Shown here one piece after another: positions 1 to 11,186 of a stretch of DNA of 64,000 bases (the stretch's first letter is position 1; every line of letters starts with the position of its first letter). The DNA comes from Nereocystis luetkeana (lineage: Eukaryota > Sar > Phaeophyceae > Laminariales > Laminariaceae). The position numbers and the translations under genes were made by a program. The notes under the pieces were generated by a model. The model did no database searches. It saw only the letters and a list, made by a program, of their open reading frames with translations, and was not told where the DNA came from. The stretch covers positions 12,901,580 to 12,965,579 of the forward strand of contig JARUPZ010000003.1 of assembly GCA_031213475.1 (NCBI GenBank), in the 5' to 3' direction.

Positions 1-286
1 GGCGGCAAAAAAGCTTGTGTTGAGCGGTTTAGGACTGCACTCCCGATGGGAACTACAGTAAAAACACTTGGATTAGGACCCAGATTGAGTTTTCTGTAGT
101 ACCAGCAACAAAAGGGTCAGGCTGGCGCTACGTCGGCGGCTGACGCTATGGTTATTTTCACGATAACATTCAGCGCTTTACAACGTGCGGTCAGCCAGAC
201 CAAGATATACTCAGCCGTTCACCCGCAAGAAAATCAAAATGAACTGTCAGAGACACCCCGAATGTACTACTGTATTGTAGCCTCAC

Positions 287-3200
287 CACGACAGATTTTC
301 CTCTTCCTTCGATCCAGTTCCTGGCCGAGGATTTTTTGTCGGTGCACATGTTGCCCGACAGCGATATCAGTCTCGCCTGATGGAACCGTCGCTGGATTTC
401 CCTCACGGCGGCCTCGCACCCCTTGCTGACCATGTTCATGCCCATGGCGTCGCCTGGTAACGACGTTGGGGACACAGCAGCGGCGCACGAGGGGTAGTGA
501 CTGAGATACAAGCGCGAGGCCCATGTGCGAAAAAAAGAAGAAGCCAGAATTGACTGCTGTGTGAAGTGTACGGTCCGCACTGCCACGAGAATTTTTTTGA
601 GAAAGTATGACAAAACAACAGATATAATCGCCATCCTCGCCCTGCCGTAAACCTTGACTCAGCTCCCTACACCAGTTACCATGAGGGAGTGAAGACCGAG
701 AAGTGACAACAACCGACCCGATCAACCAGTAGATACTTTACTGCTGTGCGGCCACGTAAACCAAATTCCTCAACAAAAGATAACACCACCTTTTCTGTGA
801 ATCCCCTCCGCGCAGCCTGTGATTCCGACCCCTCCCCACCACCAAAACAAAACCCAATTGTTTTTATTGCGGGCGAGCGGCTCAAAAATCCTCAGTGAGT
901 TGACTGTACGCCGGCGGCTGTCGGTATGCCTCCTTCGTAAGCTCCGTCAACACTAGTGTCCAAATGAGAATCATTATCACCCGACCATTGAGGATGACCC
1001 CCACCCGGCCACTGCGCCCACCTGTAGTGCACTTGAACCGCAGGTAGACCAGGCGTCCTGCCAGGGAAGCCTTGATCGATGTCAGCCGCCCATGCCTCGT
1101 GGTAGACTGGAACGCGTTGAAAAGTATGGGGAACCCCGCGTCCTCCCCGCTCGTGCGCTCCGCCCACTGCAGGCGCAGTTACGGGATGGCGGCGTTGGGC
1201 AGGCAAGGGTTCGCGGAACGTTCAGCGTGACACGCAGAGATGAGCGCGCTCGCGGAACGCTGAGCGGTCTCAACTGGTTTTAACTAGTTGGAGTACACAC
1301 CGCCTTCATGCCCCCCGATCGATCCTACCTGAATACCAAGGCGCAAGGACCGCTGCTGTATCGGTACAGTACAGTACAGTACAGTACAGTACAGTACAGT
1401 ACAGTAAAGTAAAGTACAGTACAGTGCAGTGCAGTACAGTACAGTAAAGTACAGCACAATACATTACAAAAAAGTACACAACAGCAAAGCACAAGCACAT
1501 GAGTGTTTTTTCACCTGCTGGAGCTCACAGGCGAGATGGATGTCCGGCATAGCGATGCAAGGCGCCCTCGTAATGCCGTCGTCCACAACCTCCGTTCTGG
1601 CCCCTCCGCAGCCTCCCTTGGAGATGGCCAGGCACCCCCGGTTCACGCTCGCAACGAGGCCTCCCTCCGTCGTCGCAAGCGGCACCCACACCTGGCACGT
1701 TGACACGTTAGTATCGGGACGCGGTAGGATCGGAAAGGTTACGGACCGACGGCGGTAAACAACAACATATCAACATTTGCCGGGGGTTGGGGGGGGGGGG
1801 CGTCACCGGCAATCCCCTCGTCTTGCGCTTTGGTATGAAACCTCCGTAAGGCTGCGACCTCCTTGCGGGGCATCAAATCAAGTCACGCGCCCGTCGGCGG
1901 TAGCTTGAAATAAACGTGGTTCGTACAGGAGCCACCGCCGTACAGGCGGGCCCGAATCATGCCCGCTGAACGCACACCAGACGAAAGCGGGCTGTATGAA
2001 GGTGTGTGTGTGGGGGGGGGGGGCGGAGGCACAGACGGCTCACCAGCACCACCGGCAAGCAGCCCTCTTCCTCAAGCACAATATGTTGGTCCATGTTTTC
2101 CTTTTCTCCTTTCCGTTCCCTTTTCCGTCCCCTTCTTCGCGCCCTCGACACTACCAACACAACGCCGGACTTGCTTCAGCACCGCGCTATGGAACGGCCC
2201 CCCGTCTGCTACCGGATAAGCTTGCCTGCTCGCCGTCCACAAGGAGGGGGCCGGCCGCGCCGACCGGCACAGGCAGGAACCCTATCACATTCTCGCAGTT
2301 ATTGCCGAAGACTCTGGAACCATAGTCAGGGCAACAAAAAAACATTGCCACGTGATGTGGCAGGAGTGGAGATAGGACAGGGGGGAGGGTCGCGTGGAGC
2401 GCGTGGGGTCAGGTCGGGGGCGGGAGGGGGATGGGGGACGGGACGGGATAGGGGGCACGGGTGTGGAGCAACGGAATGCGCCGAGAGGCAACTACGAACG
2501 TTTTGTTTTGCACAAAAACTTCGCTGCCACAAAGTGATGCGGCATTACTGTCGGGTGACTCGCGAACCTAGACGGACATGGTAAACAGAGGCCAACGCAC
2601 TACCTTGCACTACTCCCCCTTCCCCCGCCCCCGTTATTCCGTTCCCCCGCTCCCTCTCTACCCCCCATCCTCCCTCCGTTGTTGTTTAATTCCTCCTTCC
2701 TCCTTCCCTCCCTCTCTCTCGCCCTCCCTTCCCCCCCTATGTAGTTTCGCGCTTGGTCCGTACCCTCACACTCAACCACTGCCCCAGCATCAGGCCGCAT
2801 CCCTAAACCCACCGAGAAAAGTCCATGCCCTCATAAGGAAGCCCCGACAACGCGTTTTCGCCGTCCGAAAAGTTCCTCTGCGGCGACCGTTCCATGCTGG
2901 GGCGCGCAAAAAAAAAAGGGTCGGCTTGTCTTTTTTGGGTCTAGAGGGGAGTTGATTGGTGGAAATCGAACGAACCTCGCCAAAAGGCGTCGGCAGAGGG
3001 GAAATGAGAACAAAAACAACAACAAACGAAAAAACGAAAAAAAATTGAAGAAACGTTAAAAACGAAAAACACACAAAAAAAAACGGATACAATAACAAAA
3101 AAAAACGAAAACGAAAAGAAAAACATAAAACAAATACCTGCTCATGATGTTCTTGTTGCTGGCTAATAATACTGTAGTACAACAAAAACATAATTTTCCG

Positions 3201-4502
3201 TATTTGCTGCTGCGGGTGATATTTCTGGTGATGACAGCTCCGTCCGGGCCGCCCGGCTCGTAGGCCAGGGGATCAATAAGCATTACGCCAACTACACTGT
3301 CGTGAAAAGCAAGCACAAGGGAAGCATCACGTCAAATCTATAGGACGCGCCTGAGCGATCGGTTCGCCCGCTCACTCGTGACGAATAACAGAAAAATATG
3401 TTTACTCGTTTTTTATGGGCTTTTTTTCCGCCGGCAGTGCTACCTCCCTCGCGATCTGATGCCGCCACAGACCGCGCCACCGCGCAACTTCTAAAAGCGG
3501 ACAATCCCCTCACAGCAGTGTCACCTACGGAAATGCGGGGACTCGGACCCCGATCCTAGAGCTAGCCCGCGGAGAAGCACGCGGCGACGGGTGAAGCTAC
3601 CTTTGCCTCAACAAGCGCATCCAAAGCGAATGCTCTGCGTTGGCGGCTGCTTCAGGGCCTATAGCCCCATGGGTCGTGCGCGCAAAAACGGTGCGGTGCG
3701 ACGAGGCCTGTTCCACGGTATTTATGTCAGGCTCAAAGACAGCACACCTACGCCGTAGATACGCGTCATGGTAAGGGTTGCAGTTTTGCGCCAAAAAAAA
3801 AAAGCACGGACGGAGCCCTCAAGCTGAGGAGCAACCCAATATCGTCGGATCCGATGGGATTTTTTCAAGGTTATCCGATAGATGCCCAACCCGTGCGATG
3901 ATTGGGTTTTGGGCTTAGTTTTCGACAATTCACGAATTACGGTCGGCTGTTGGCTTCTCGAATGAGGAAAAAGCCTTAGAAATTTCCCAGAAAACTCAGA
4001 TATGCGATGTACGTACCCCTACCCAAGCACGCGTGTATAGTCGTCGTCTCTACCGACCGACCGTTGCCTGCAATGCGCCACGTACAATGTGGGACGACAG
4101 CAAAAACGAAAAAATGAAAGGCGTATGGCGTGTCCACCCACCGCATCATGCCGGCGAGGTGACTCATGACTAGGCGATCGAGCGACGTAACACGGACATC
4201 AGCAGCGGCGGTGAGTGAATTCCGCGCAGTTGGTATAATCGATCATACATACTAGTGGGAGGCGAGTTCCGGGAAAACTTACACGAAGCGCACTCCTCCT
4301 GAGCCGGTCGGGGTGGGTCGGTCGGCATACATACAACTAACGTAACGCTATTAATAGCAAGCGGGTTGAATAAAACCCCAGCCGCCCACCTCAGCAGCGC
4401 TAACGCCTGCCGCCTTACTCGCACGGCCCGTGTGTGATCCCCCCTGAGCGCCTGTTCCAAGCGGTAGAGGTCGACAACGCCATCAGCAGCTTTCCGGGCA
4501 AT
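287..4502 (-). CDS. HMGR: Class I 3-hydroxy-3-methylglutaryl-CoA reductase, six exons, 3' end beyond the window
   Basis: Catalyses NADPH-dependent reduction of HMG-CoA to mevalonate, the committed step of sterol and isoprenoid synthesis. Exons in transcript order: 4502-4390, 2896-2813, 2313-2226, 1691-1515, 1166-1022, 453-287. All junction phases agree (2, 2, 0, 0, 1). Readable motifs, in order: [62 protein letters not shown] (catalytic Glu), [37 protein letters not shown] (NADPH-binding loop), [20 protein letters not shown] (catalytic Lys). The last exon ends at a GT donor after KSVV. The segment carrying the catalytic Asp and His would lie left of position 1. The intron 2225-1692 uses a GC donor. 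No ATG is visible at the 5' end of exon 4502-4390, so an upstream exon is needed; 5679-5464, ending SLEDDDQ, fits the family and phase. No membrane segment was found. The family call is firm from several invariant motifs; the 5' end is open. Confidence 0.9.
1360..1480. repeat. Pentanucleotide tandem repeat (ACAGT)n
   Basis: About 24 imperfect units of ACAGT with AAAGT and GCAGT variants, in the reductase intron 1514-1167. Confidence 0.9.
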
Positions 4503-5463
4503 CTGTGGAGCAGGGGCGGGGAACCGGCGGTTGCGGCTTGCTAAGCTAAAGCACGTCAGACCTGAGTACGCGACAGCAGTCAAGACTCTCCGATTTTGGC
4601 TAAGGTTGCGGCTTATTGTTGATATCAACGTTGAGCACAGGCTCTTAAAGGTTATGACTAACTGCCTGGTAAGTAGGATTTAGAGTGGCATTCTTCACTG
4701 AGCACAAAAACGTAAAGTAGCTGTAAGGTTCTTCAACAAAAATGATGTCAGCCAGAAGCTCACAACTCCCCAAAATATCAACACATGTCACGTACCGTAC
4801 TGCTTTTGTGCTCGTGTGCAGACACGGTTACGTAAGGAGCGCGCGGTGCGAAACGGTCGGGCATGAAGGCGTTAGTTACTTCGGTGTCAGCGCGAACCGG
4901 TAAATAACAACAAAAAAGTTCAGGTCGGGCATTTAACGAGTCTCCTCGGGATTGGTGAGAGTGCCGTGTGAGTGTGTGGATGTGATGTGTATCGAGGTCA
5001 TCATCGCACTGATAAGACGTGAAAAAATTGGTCCCTTTAGAGTCGAGGAGTTTATATTAATTGACTATGATACTCATACCCCGGTGGTTGCAATATAGAT
5101 TATATATATATATACTTCAACACAATGTCAACGCAGAGGCGAGAGCCGTCGAGAGCAAAACGTAGCAGCGGCACAAAGGCGGCGCATTTGCTCTTGAGGG
5201 CGAGGAACCCTCGCGCGCATCACAATCGCTCGGCACTCCGACGTGAACATACGGGTGTGCTTTGCGCCAACGCTTCGAGCTTGCTGAAGTCAGCTGCACT
5301 GGAGGCGTTGCCGACCCACACTCCACAGCTGCAAGCCCCAATCACTACCTTGATCCCAACTCCAATCTCGATCCCAATTATAACCCCAATCCCAGTCCCA
5401 ATATCAGTGTCGACAGAAAAGCGGGCGTCGTGAATTAGAAAATAACCCCGCAAAAGGACGGAC

Positions 5464-8400
5464 CTGGTCGTCGTCCTCGAGGGACAAGTTCGGCACTGGT
5501 GCCTTCGCGGCCGCCGCAACTTTACGCCGCTTTTCTGCCCGCGGAGCTCCACCGCCGTCTCCATCACCCTCCCTACGGGCGCCCAGAACCAAGGGAGCTC
5601 CTTCCATGACCGCCTGCCCCCCTTCCGACTCGCTCCCGCTGCCGCGCTTCCTCACGGAGTTCAGCTTCGCTCGAGACAGCTGGCGAATATTTACCACAAT
5701 ACCCTGTCATAATTGCGCGCGCGCGGTTCGCATATATACAGTAGCAGCGGTGTACGAAGGGGGGCGTTGGGGGGGCGGGGTTGGGGGAGGTGGTAGCGCA
5801 CGGTATGGGCATTATTTACAACAAAATAGCAGAGAACCTTGGTGGGGTACTGGTCAATAACAAATTACCCAGGACGACACTCATATAGTTACCGGATATC
5901 AAACTTGACCCTATTAGGATTTACCGCCAACTGCGTTTCTGCGACGAAATTCCGTTCCCTAGTCGATCTGATCAACAAAAAGGAGGATTACAGAGCAGGA
6001 TACTCGGTGCGATGTTTGCAGCGTGATTGCAGATTACATGAAGGAGAGGAGGCGAGAAAGGCAGAGGGTCGACGCGACTACCCTACATACTGCTTGCTGG
6101 GTGCAGATACAAGCACCCCATCTTGGGTTACGTGCAAATATTTTGGCCATGAACTCGTGCAGAGAGAGAGAGCGTGGCACAAGGAGCAGTGGCTTCGAAA
6201 ACCACAATCAGAAAATGATGCTGCTAATAATATAGAATAACCAAGCCGTACCTTCTCTTGAAGTTGAACTTGAAGAGCCGCGGCCGGGACCGAGGTATTG
6301 ACATGCATGGCACCCGCCACGTCCAACAGCGCCTCGGACGACGGTTTCATGCGACCTCCAATGCAGCCGGGATGGTCGCTCATCTCCACGCTGGACACTT
6401 TCCACAAGCCGGTGCCTGCCAAGCGCGACGAAAAGGGAGGAGAGAGGAGGGGAGGGGAGGGGAGAGGAGGGGAGGCGAGAGGAGAGGGGAGGGGAGGGGA
6501 GGGGAGAAGAGAGGAAGGGAAAACGTTGGGGTGCTGAAAAATACAAAGTGCGTCAACCGTGCCTTTAATAGCCACCTCCGGGTTGTCTGACTGCTCTAAG
6601 ATCGCTCCTGCGTTTTTGCTTGGCTGCAACGTCAGCGAAGCAATCTTGCGTATTTATAGCAGCAGCAGTTGCTGGAGATCGAGCATGGTCAAGGCTGACT
6701 TTGGAAACGCAAATGCTACGTGCGTATACAGGTACAGAGTGTTGTATATACATACCTTTCACACGTTGGACGGATCACTGATCCCTACCTTAAGATCTAG
6801 ATACTGCAGGGCAGGTACACTCCTGATCTGTGGGACCTAGCTCATGTTGCCGCGTGAGAGCCGCATTATCTGCATGATCTAGCCCACGTTTCCTGGGTTG
6901 GATTTGTACATGCAGATCCCGCATAACATGTGAAATCATAACGACGGGTTAGGGTCTATTAATAGATTATCTACTGCTGTACACCATGGCCTGTGCGGCG
7001 TGTGGCACCTTTCGCCTTGACGGCCCGTACTAGGTAGCCGCATCCAGCGCACCCGAACTTCTTCTGCCGACTGCCACCCTGTTCAATCACGAGGCATGGG
7101 CGAGCGGGTCCACATGCCGACTTGAAGGAAGGATGAGGTTGCAACCGGTGCGCTAGTAATGTCATGACGGCACCGTTGGTGCTCCAAAACGAAAGATATG
7201 GAGGCATGTACCTGGTACTTTTTTGTACGGAAACGTTGACAACCCTACGTCCTACGACGTGTTTTGTCCTGTGTACCAGGTATGAGAGAACGATCGAGCT
7301 TTGTACGTGCACGCAGGCAGTAAACTGGAGTCGTTTGGGCTGTTCGTCCGCAAGAACAGTACCTGTGAGCACCAACTCGTAATTGATGTTATACGACGAT
7401 TACGTGCCTCGTGCCTGGCACGTGATACCAGTACTACTATTATACTTGTACGTGAGTGCTTGAAGTTCTACTCTGCTGGTACTGCCGCTGTTGACATACC
7501 TGGTAACACGATACTATCGACGGCTGAAATAAAATTACCTGCAAATCCACCGACTGCGAAAAGGGTATGAAGAAATGTTCATGATGGATGGGCAGTGCGG
7601 GTGGTGAAAAATGTGATCAAAATAAAATCGTACTGGAAATAGAGATAATTATTGATTTTCCGAATTCGGGGAGACGAAAATGAGATTCTCTCTGAATCGA
7701 GGGTGGAGTGTGTTGTAGCAAGCACACCAGAGCATTCTAATGTGCATGATCATCATCGAGGCTCGCGTGATCACCTTCTTGCACACAAGCCCGCGGCCGT
7801 TGACCATGAGGCTCGTCTCCACCGCCAGCCTCAACTCCTTGCTCGTTAGGAACTGCCTGCCCACCGCAATATGTTGCGGATGCGTCGCCTGATCCGCTGC
7901 TGCTGCCGCTGCCGCCGCTGCCGGCGCCGCCCCTACCGCCCCAGCAGTTGCTGCCGCCCCACCTGCCTGGGCCGCCGCCTCCGCCACCTCAGCGACAGGC
8001 CGGGAATCAGGAAAGCATGTCCAGCCGTCTGGTGCTTCGGAGGTCGAGGATGATGGCGGTGGTGCTGCTGCCGTCGTGGCGGGGGTCGCGGTGGTTGGGA
8101 GCGGCGGGTATGTCGACGGCGGCCCTGCTGCTGCCGTGGTGGGCGGGGGCAAGAGGCCCACCGGAGAAAGAGTAGCTAACATCGGCGCAACGCCGGCGGC
8201 GATGATGCCGGCGGCGTCCAAGACAACGGATATGGGTGGGTGTTGTTGTCGTTGGTGGTGGTGAAATTGGTGTTGGTGTTGGTGTTGTGGGTGTTGTTGT
8301 TGGTGTTGTTGGTGTTGGTGCTGATGAGGGTGGTGCTGCTGTTGCTGGTGTAGTTGTGGGTGCGATTCCAAAGGCGTGGCGGCGATGAGGGGAGGGTGGG

Positions 8401-8566
8401 GAAACGGATCGGCAGGAGCAGGGGAAGGAGGAGGAGCAGGGGCATGGGCTGGAGGAGGAGGAGGGGGAAGAGGAGAGGGAGGAGGAGGAAGTTGTTGTTG
8501 TAGCTCGGCTGGTCGAGGTCCAACGCCACTGCCATCTTGGCGCTGGGCGTTGGAAGCTGAGTCCAT
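5464..8566 (-). CDS. Pro/Gln/His-rich protein with a MULE/FAR1-type zinc-finger DNA-binding domain, five exons
   Basis: Proposed exons: 8566-7775, 7120-7009, 6623-6576, 6415-6252, 5679-5464. Junction phases match throughout (0, 1, 1, 0). The first exon is low complexity: a Pro-rich stretch, Gln/His runs and an Ala run. It then reads GRQFLTSKELRLAVETSL and CKK; the following exons read FGCAGCGYLVRAVKAK, GLWKVSSVEMSDHPGC and LQVQLQEKLSRAKLNSVRKR. This order (G-x-F-x-S-x-E-L, Cys pair, W-x-V, H-x-G-C, then a helical tail) is the pattern of the DNA-binding domain of MULE transposases and FAR1-like regulators, so nuclear DNA binding is inferred. No transposase core is seen, so it may be domesticated. 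The start is uncertain: ATG 8566 is chosen, and an in-frame ATG lies at 8713. The end is uncertain: exon 5679-5464 either reads through to a stop near 5404 or splices to the reductase exon at 4502. A stop at 6971-6973 would end a retained-intron form. Confidence 0.55.
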
Positions 8567-8937
8567 TGCAAATGCTGCTCGTGACTCGTGACTTCGTGAA
8601 TCAATTTTTAAAGAAGGGTATACCAAGAAGAGATGTACCTCCACACGGGGATGCCGCACACGGGGCTGTACCTTCGATAGTTTCTGTCGTCCCCTATAAA
8701 AAAACGCCTTCATACACTGTTCCACGTCGCCCTCGGCAAAGGCACTCACGAGGCGAGCAGCTGGCTAGCAAAGACCCAACGACCTTTCGCAACGAAAAAG
8801 TTCTGCACCGATTTCCGCCGAGAAACCCCTCATCACGCGCGCTGGAGTCCGTTATCCGTTGCGGGGTGGTTTAGTCTTGAGCGTCGAGGAGAGCAGTTAT
8901 ATTTGTCCGGGTGTCCCTTCGGCCGAAACGACGCCAG

Positions 8938-9584
8938 GTCACCATCGGCTCAAGTGTGACCACCACAGCCCTAGGCAACGCCAAAGCCCCCAGAACCTTG
9001 AAAATAAAAATAGGCAGCAGATTCCGCTGTCGACGGGTGACTCCACGAGGCCCCTTCATCGCCGAGGGTCAGCAGCAGCAGCAGCAGCAGTGTGAGCTTG
9101 TCCTGATTTCGCGCAGGGAGGACCGAATGATGACCGGGATTACCAACAAACAGGTTTCGCAAGTGCTTCCAGAAGATGCCAGGTGAGTTTCAGCGCCGAA
9201 ATATACTCAAAAACAACCCGGGATGCGATGATTTCACGGGGGACGGGGATGGTGGATGGTGGGTGGGTGGGATTCGGTATGGGCGGGGTCCCCCTTGATT
9301 GCTCCATGTACGGCCACATGTGCGCCACCTGTGTCCCCCTGGCATAACCTCCGAGGCCCCGTTACTTCTTCTGTTGCTGTTGTTTTTGTTTGTTGCCGCC
9401 TGCCTGTCTTGCCTGCCTGTGCTTTTCCGCTTTTTTTCCGCTACTTTTGTTGTTTTGTGTGTGTGTGTTCGGAAAAAACGAAAACCACCTGTGTTTTTTT
9501 TCTATCCATTTCGTCTCGTATGATACCAGGCGAAAAAAAGCAAAAGACGCTCCTCCATCGCTTCCACGCTTCGGCCGCGGCTGA
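8938..9584 (+). CDS. Weak candidate gene, two exons, basic protein of unknown function
   Basis: An open stretch from 8938 follows a possible acceptor and ends at 9182 with a strong donor (AG|GTGAGT). A second exon 9530-9584 follows an acceptor, has the matching phase and ends in TGA. The product would be about 100 residues, basic, with a short Gln run near 9070 and a Lys/Arg-rich end. No family is recognised. No in-frame ATG exists before 9127, so a first exon must lie upstream or the start is at 9127. It diverges from the zinc-finger gene, whose start is 370 bases or less away, so the two could share a promoter. It could equally be non-coding. Confidence 0.25.
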
Positions 9585-11186
9585 TGAGCCGACGCGAGCA
9601 AGCAAGCGACCAGCCACCCACGCCACCCCTCCGGTGCTACAGCCGACGAGGCTCGCATCTTCCCCCGCAAGAGAAGGCCTTCCCTCCTGACCGTATGTTT
9701 CGCGCAAGCTAAAAAATTATTTCCCATCATTTTTAGACAAAATGACACTTCATAAGTCGTGTGACGGATAATCACCAGGCGGTTTTCCTCCCGATTTTTA
9801 TCCGCAAGTTCCGACCGTTTTTTGGTAGGCGGCAGTTCAATTCTGTCTAATGACTTGTGATATCTTTGTCTTGGCTCTGTTTCTGTGAGATCACTTTGTA
9901 GATGCTGGCCAGTTCGTATAGCAGTACGAGTACATGTTGCATTGTTGCCTGGTCTGATACCGGTGTGTTGCCATCGAGGTGAAGGATACTTCCAGCTAAT
10001 CTATAGACATCGACCGGTATTGTGCGTAGTCACCTTGAGATCGAAATACACAGCAGTAGTACTCGCATAATACGTGGTATTAATGTATGCTCGGTAGTTC
10101 AGCCATTCTATGCCAATACGCGATAAACCAGTGACGGAAGAGGGATTACAAGAGGATATTCGACGCTGCGCGGCTCGGTACTCTCATGTACCCGGTACCA
10201 GATACCTGCTACTTGGTACCTGGTATGTACGTAGAGGGTTGATCATTCCTGGTACCTGGTAGGTGCCTGCATAATACCGCTCTGGCCGGAAATATATGGA
10301 GCGTTTATACATTAACATGAAGACCAAGCGATCCTTATATTCCCGCCCAGAATGGTACATTGTGCTGTGAATGCACCGGTATGAGAAAAAACTGTATTCG
10401 AGCTTTCATATCGGCTGGCACGGCTTGGCCATGCTTACGTATCTACCTCCATATGACAGTGAATACCTGGCACCTGGTGATCGTAAGAGCCATCGATACG
10501 TAGGTCGCTGCAGTTCGGCATTGAACCGACTCCGTCTTGTGGTTTTTGCGGCCTTCGTGACTCGTGACAAACAATCGCGGTCATGCTGCTGCTGCTGGTG
10601 CATGTTGCCTTTTTTTGTTGCACCAGCCGCGCCTCGCTGCCCGGGCTGTATCGTCGTGTGGTCCACGTGCTGGTAAGTTTAATATAGATAATAGCGTACG
10701 TGGTACGTGATAGTTGAATGCATACTAGTATTAATACTATCAACATACATGCCTAGTGGTAGCGGTAGCCGACAGCTCTGCGCGTAGTCCACTTCCTGGT
10801 CATCTACTACGAGTACGTATTAATAGAAGTCTACGATGTAGAACAGTAGAATCTATTAATACCTGGTGTATTAGCGGACTTCCACCAGTAGTAGTAGCTT
10901 GGTTTTTGTTTTCCTGCTGCTGCTGCTGCTGCTCACACTCCCGCCCGAAAAACACGACGGACTCAGTCATTATGTTCCCGGAGTCTCGAGCGCTTACTTG
11001 CTAACACGTCCTCGTCACTTACTTCCTGGTTTATATTGCTGTATTTATTCTGCTGCCGCGATCATATTCCGATCGTGGCCTAATAACGTCCGTCACTAAC
11101 CTCTCTCTCGACCACCCCTGCCCCGACCCGCACGCGCGCGTCACAACTTGTCCCTCGTGCTGCCTGCTCGCCGTCCTTCTGTTGTA
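9585..11186. other. Intergenic stretch, no gene recognised
   Basis: I see no exon with both splice sites and recognisable protein content. The DNA carries many copies of the short word TACCTGGTA and its complement, especially 10190-10265, plus scattered TACTGCTG-type words. A (CTG)n run lies near 10915. Confidence 0.5.

Noticed and set aside
5117-5341. Minus-strand frame after a possible acceptor near 5320, as a last exon of the zinc-finger gene
   Set aside because: In phase it gives only about a dozen residues before a stop; read-through or the reductase join is at least as likely.
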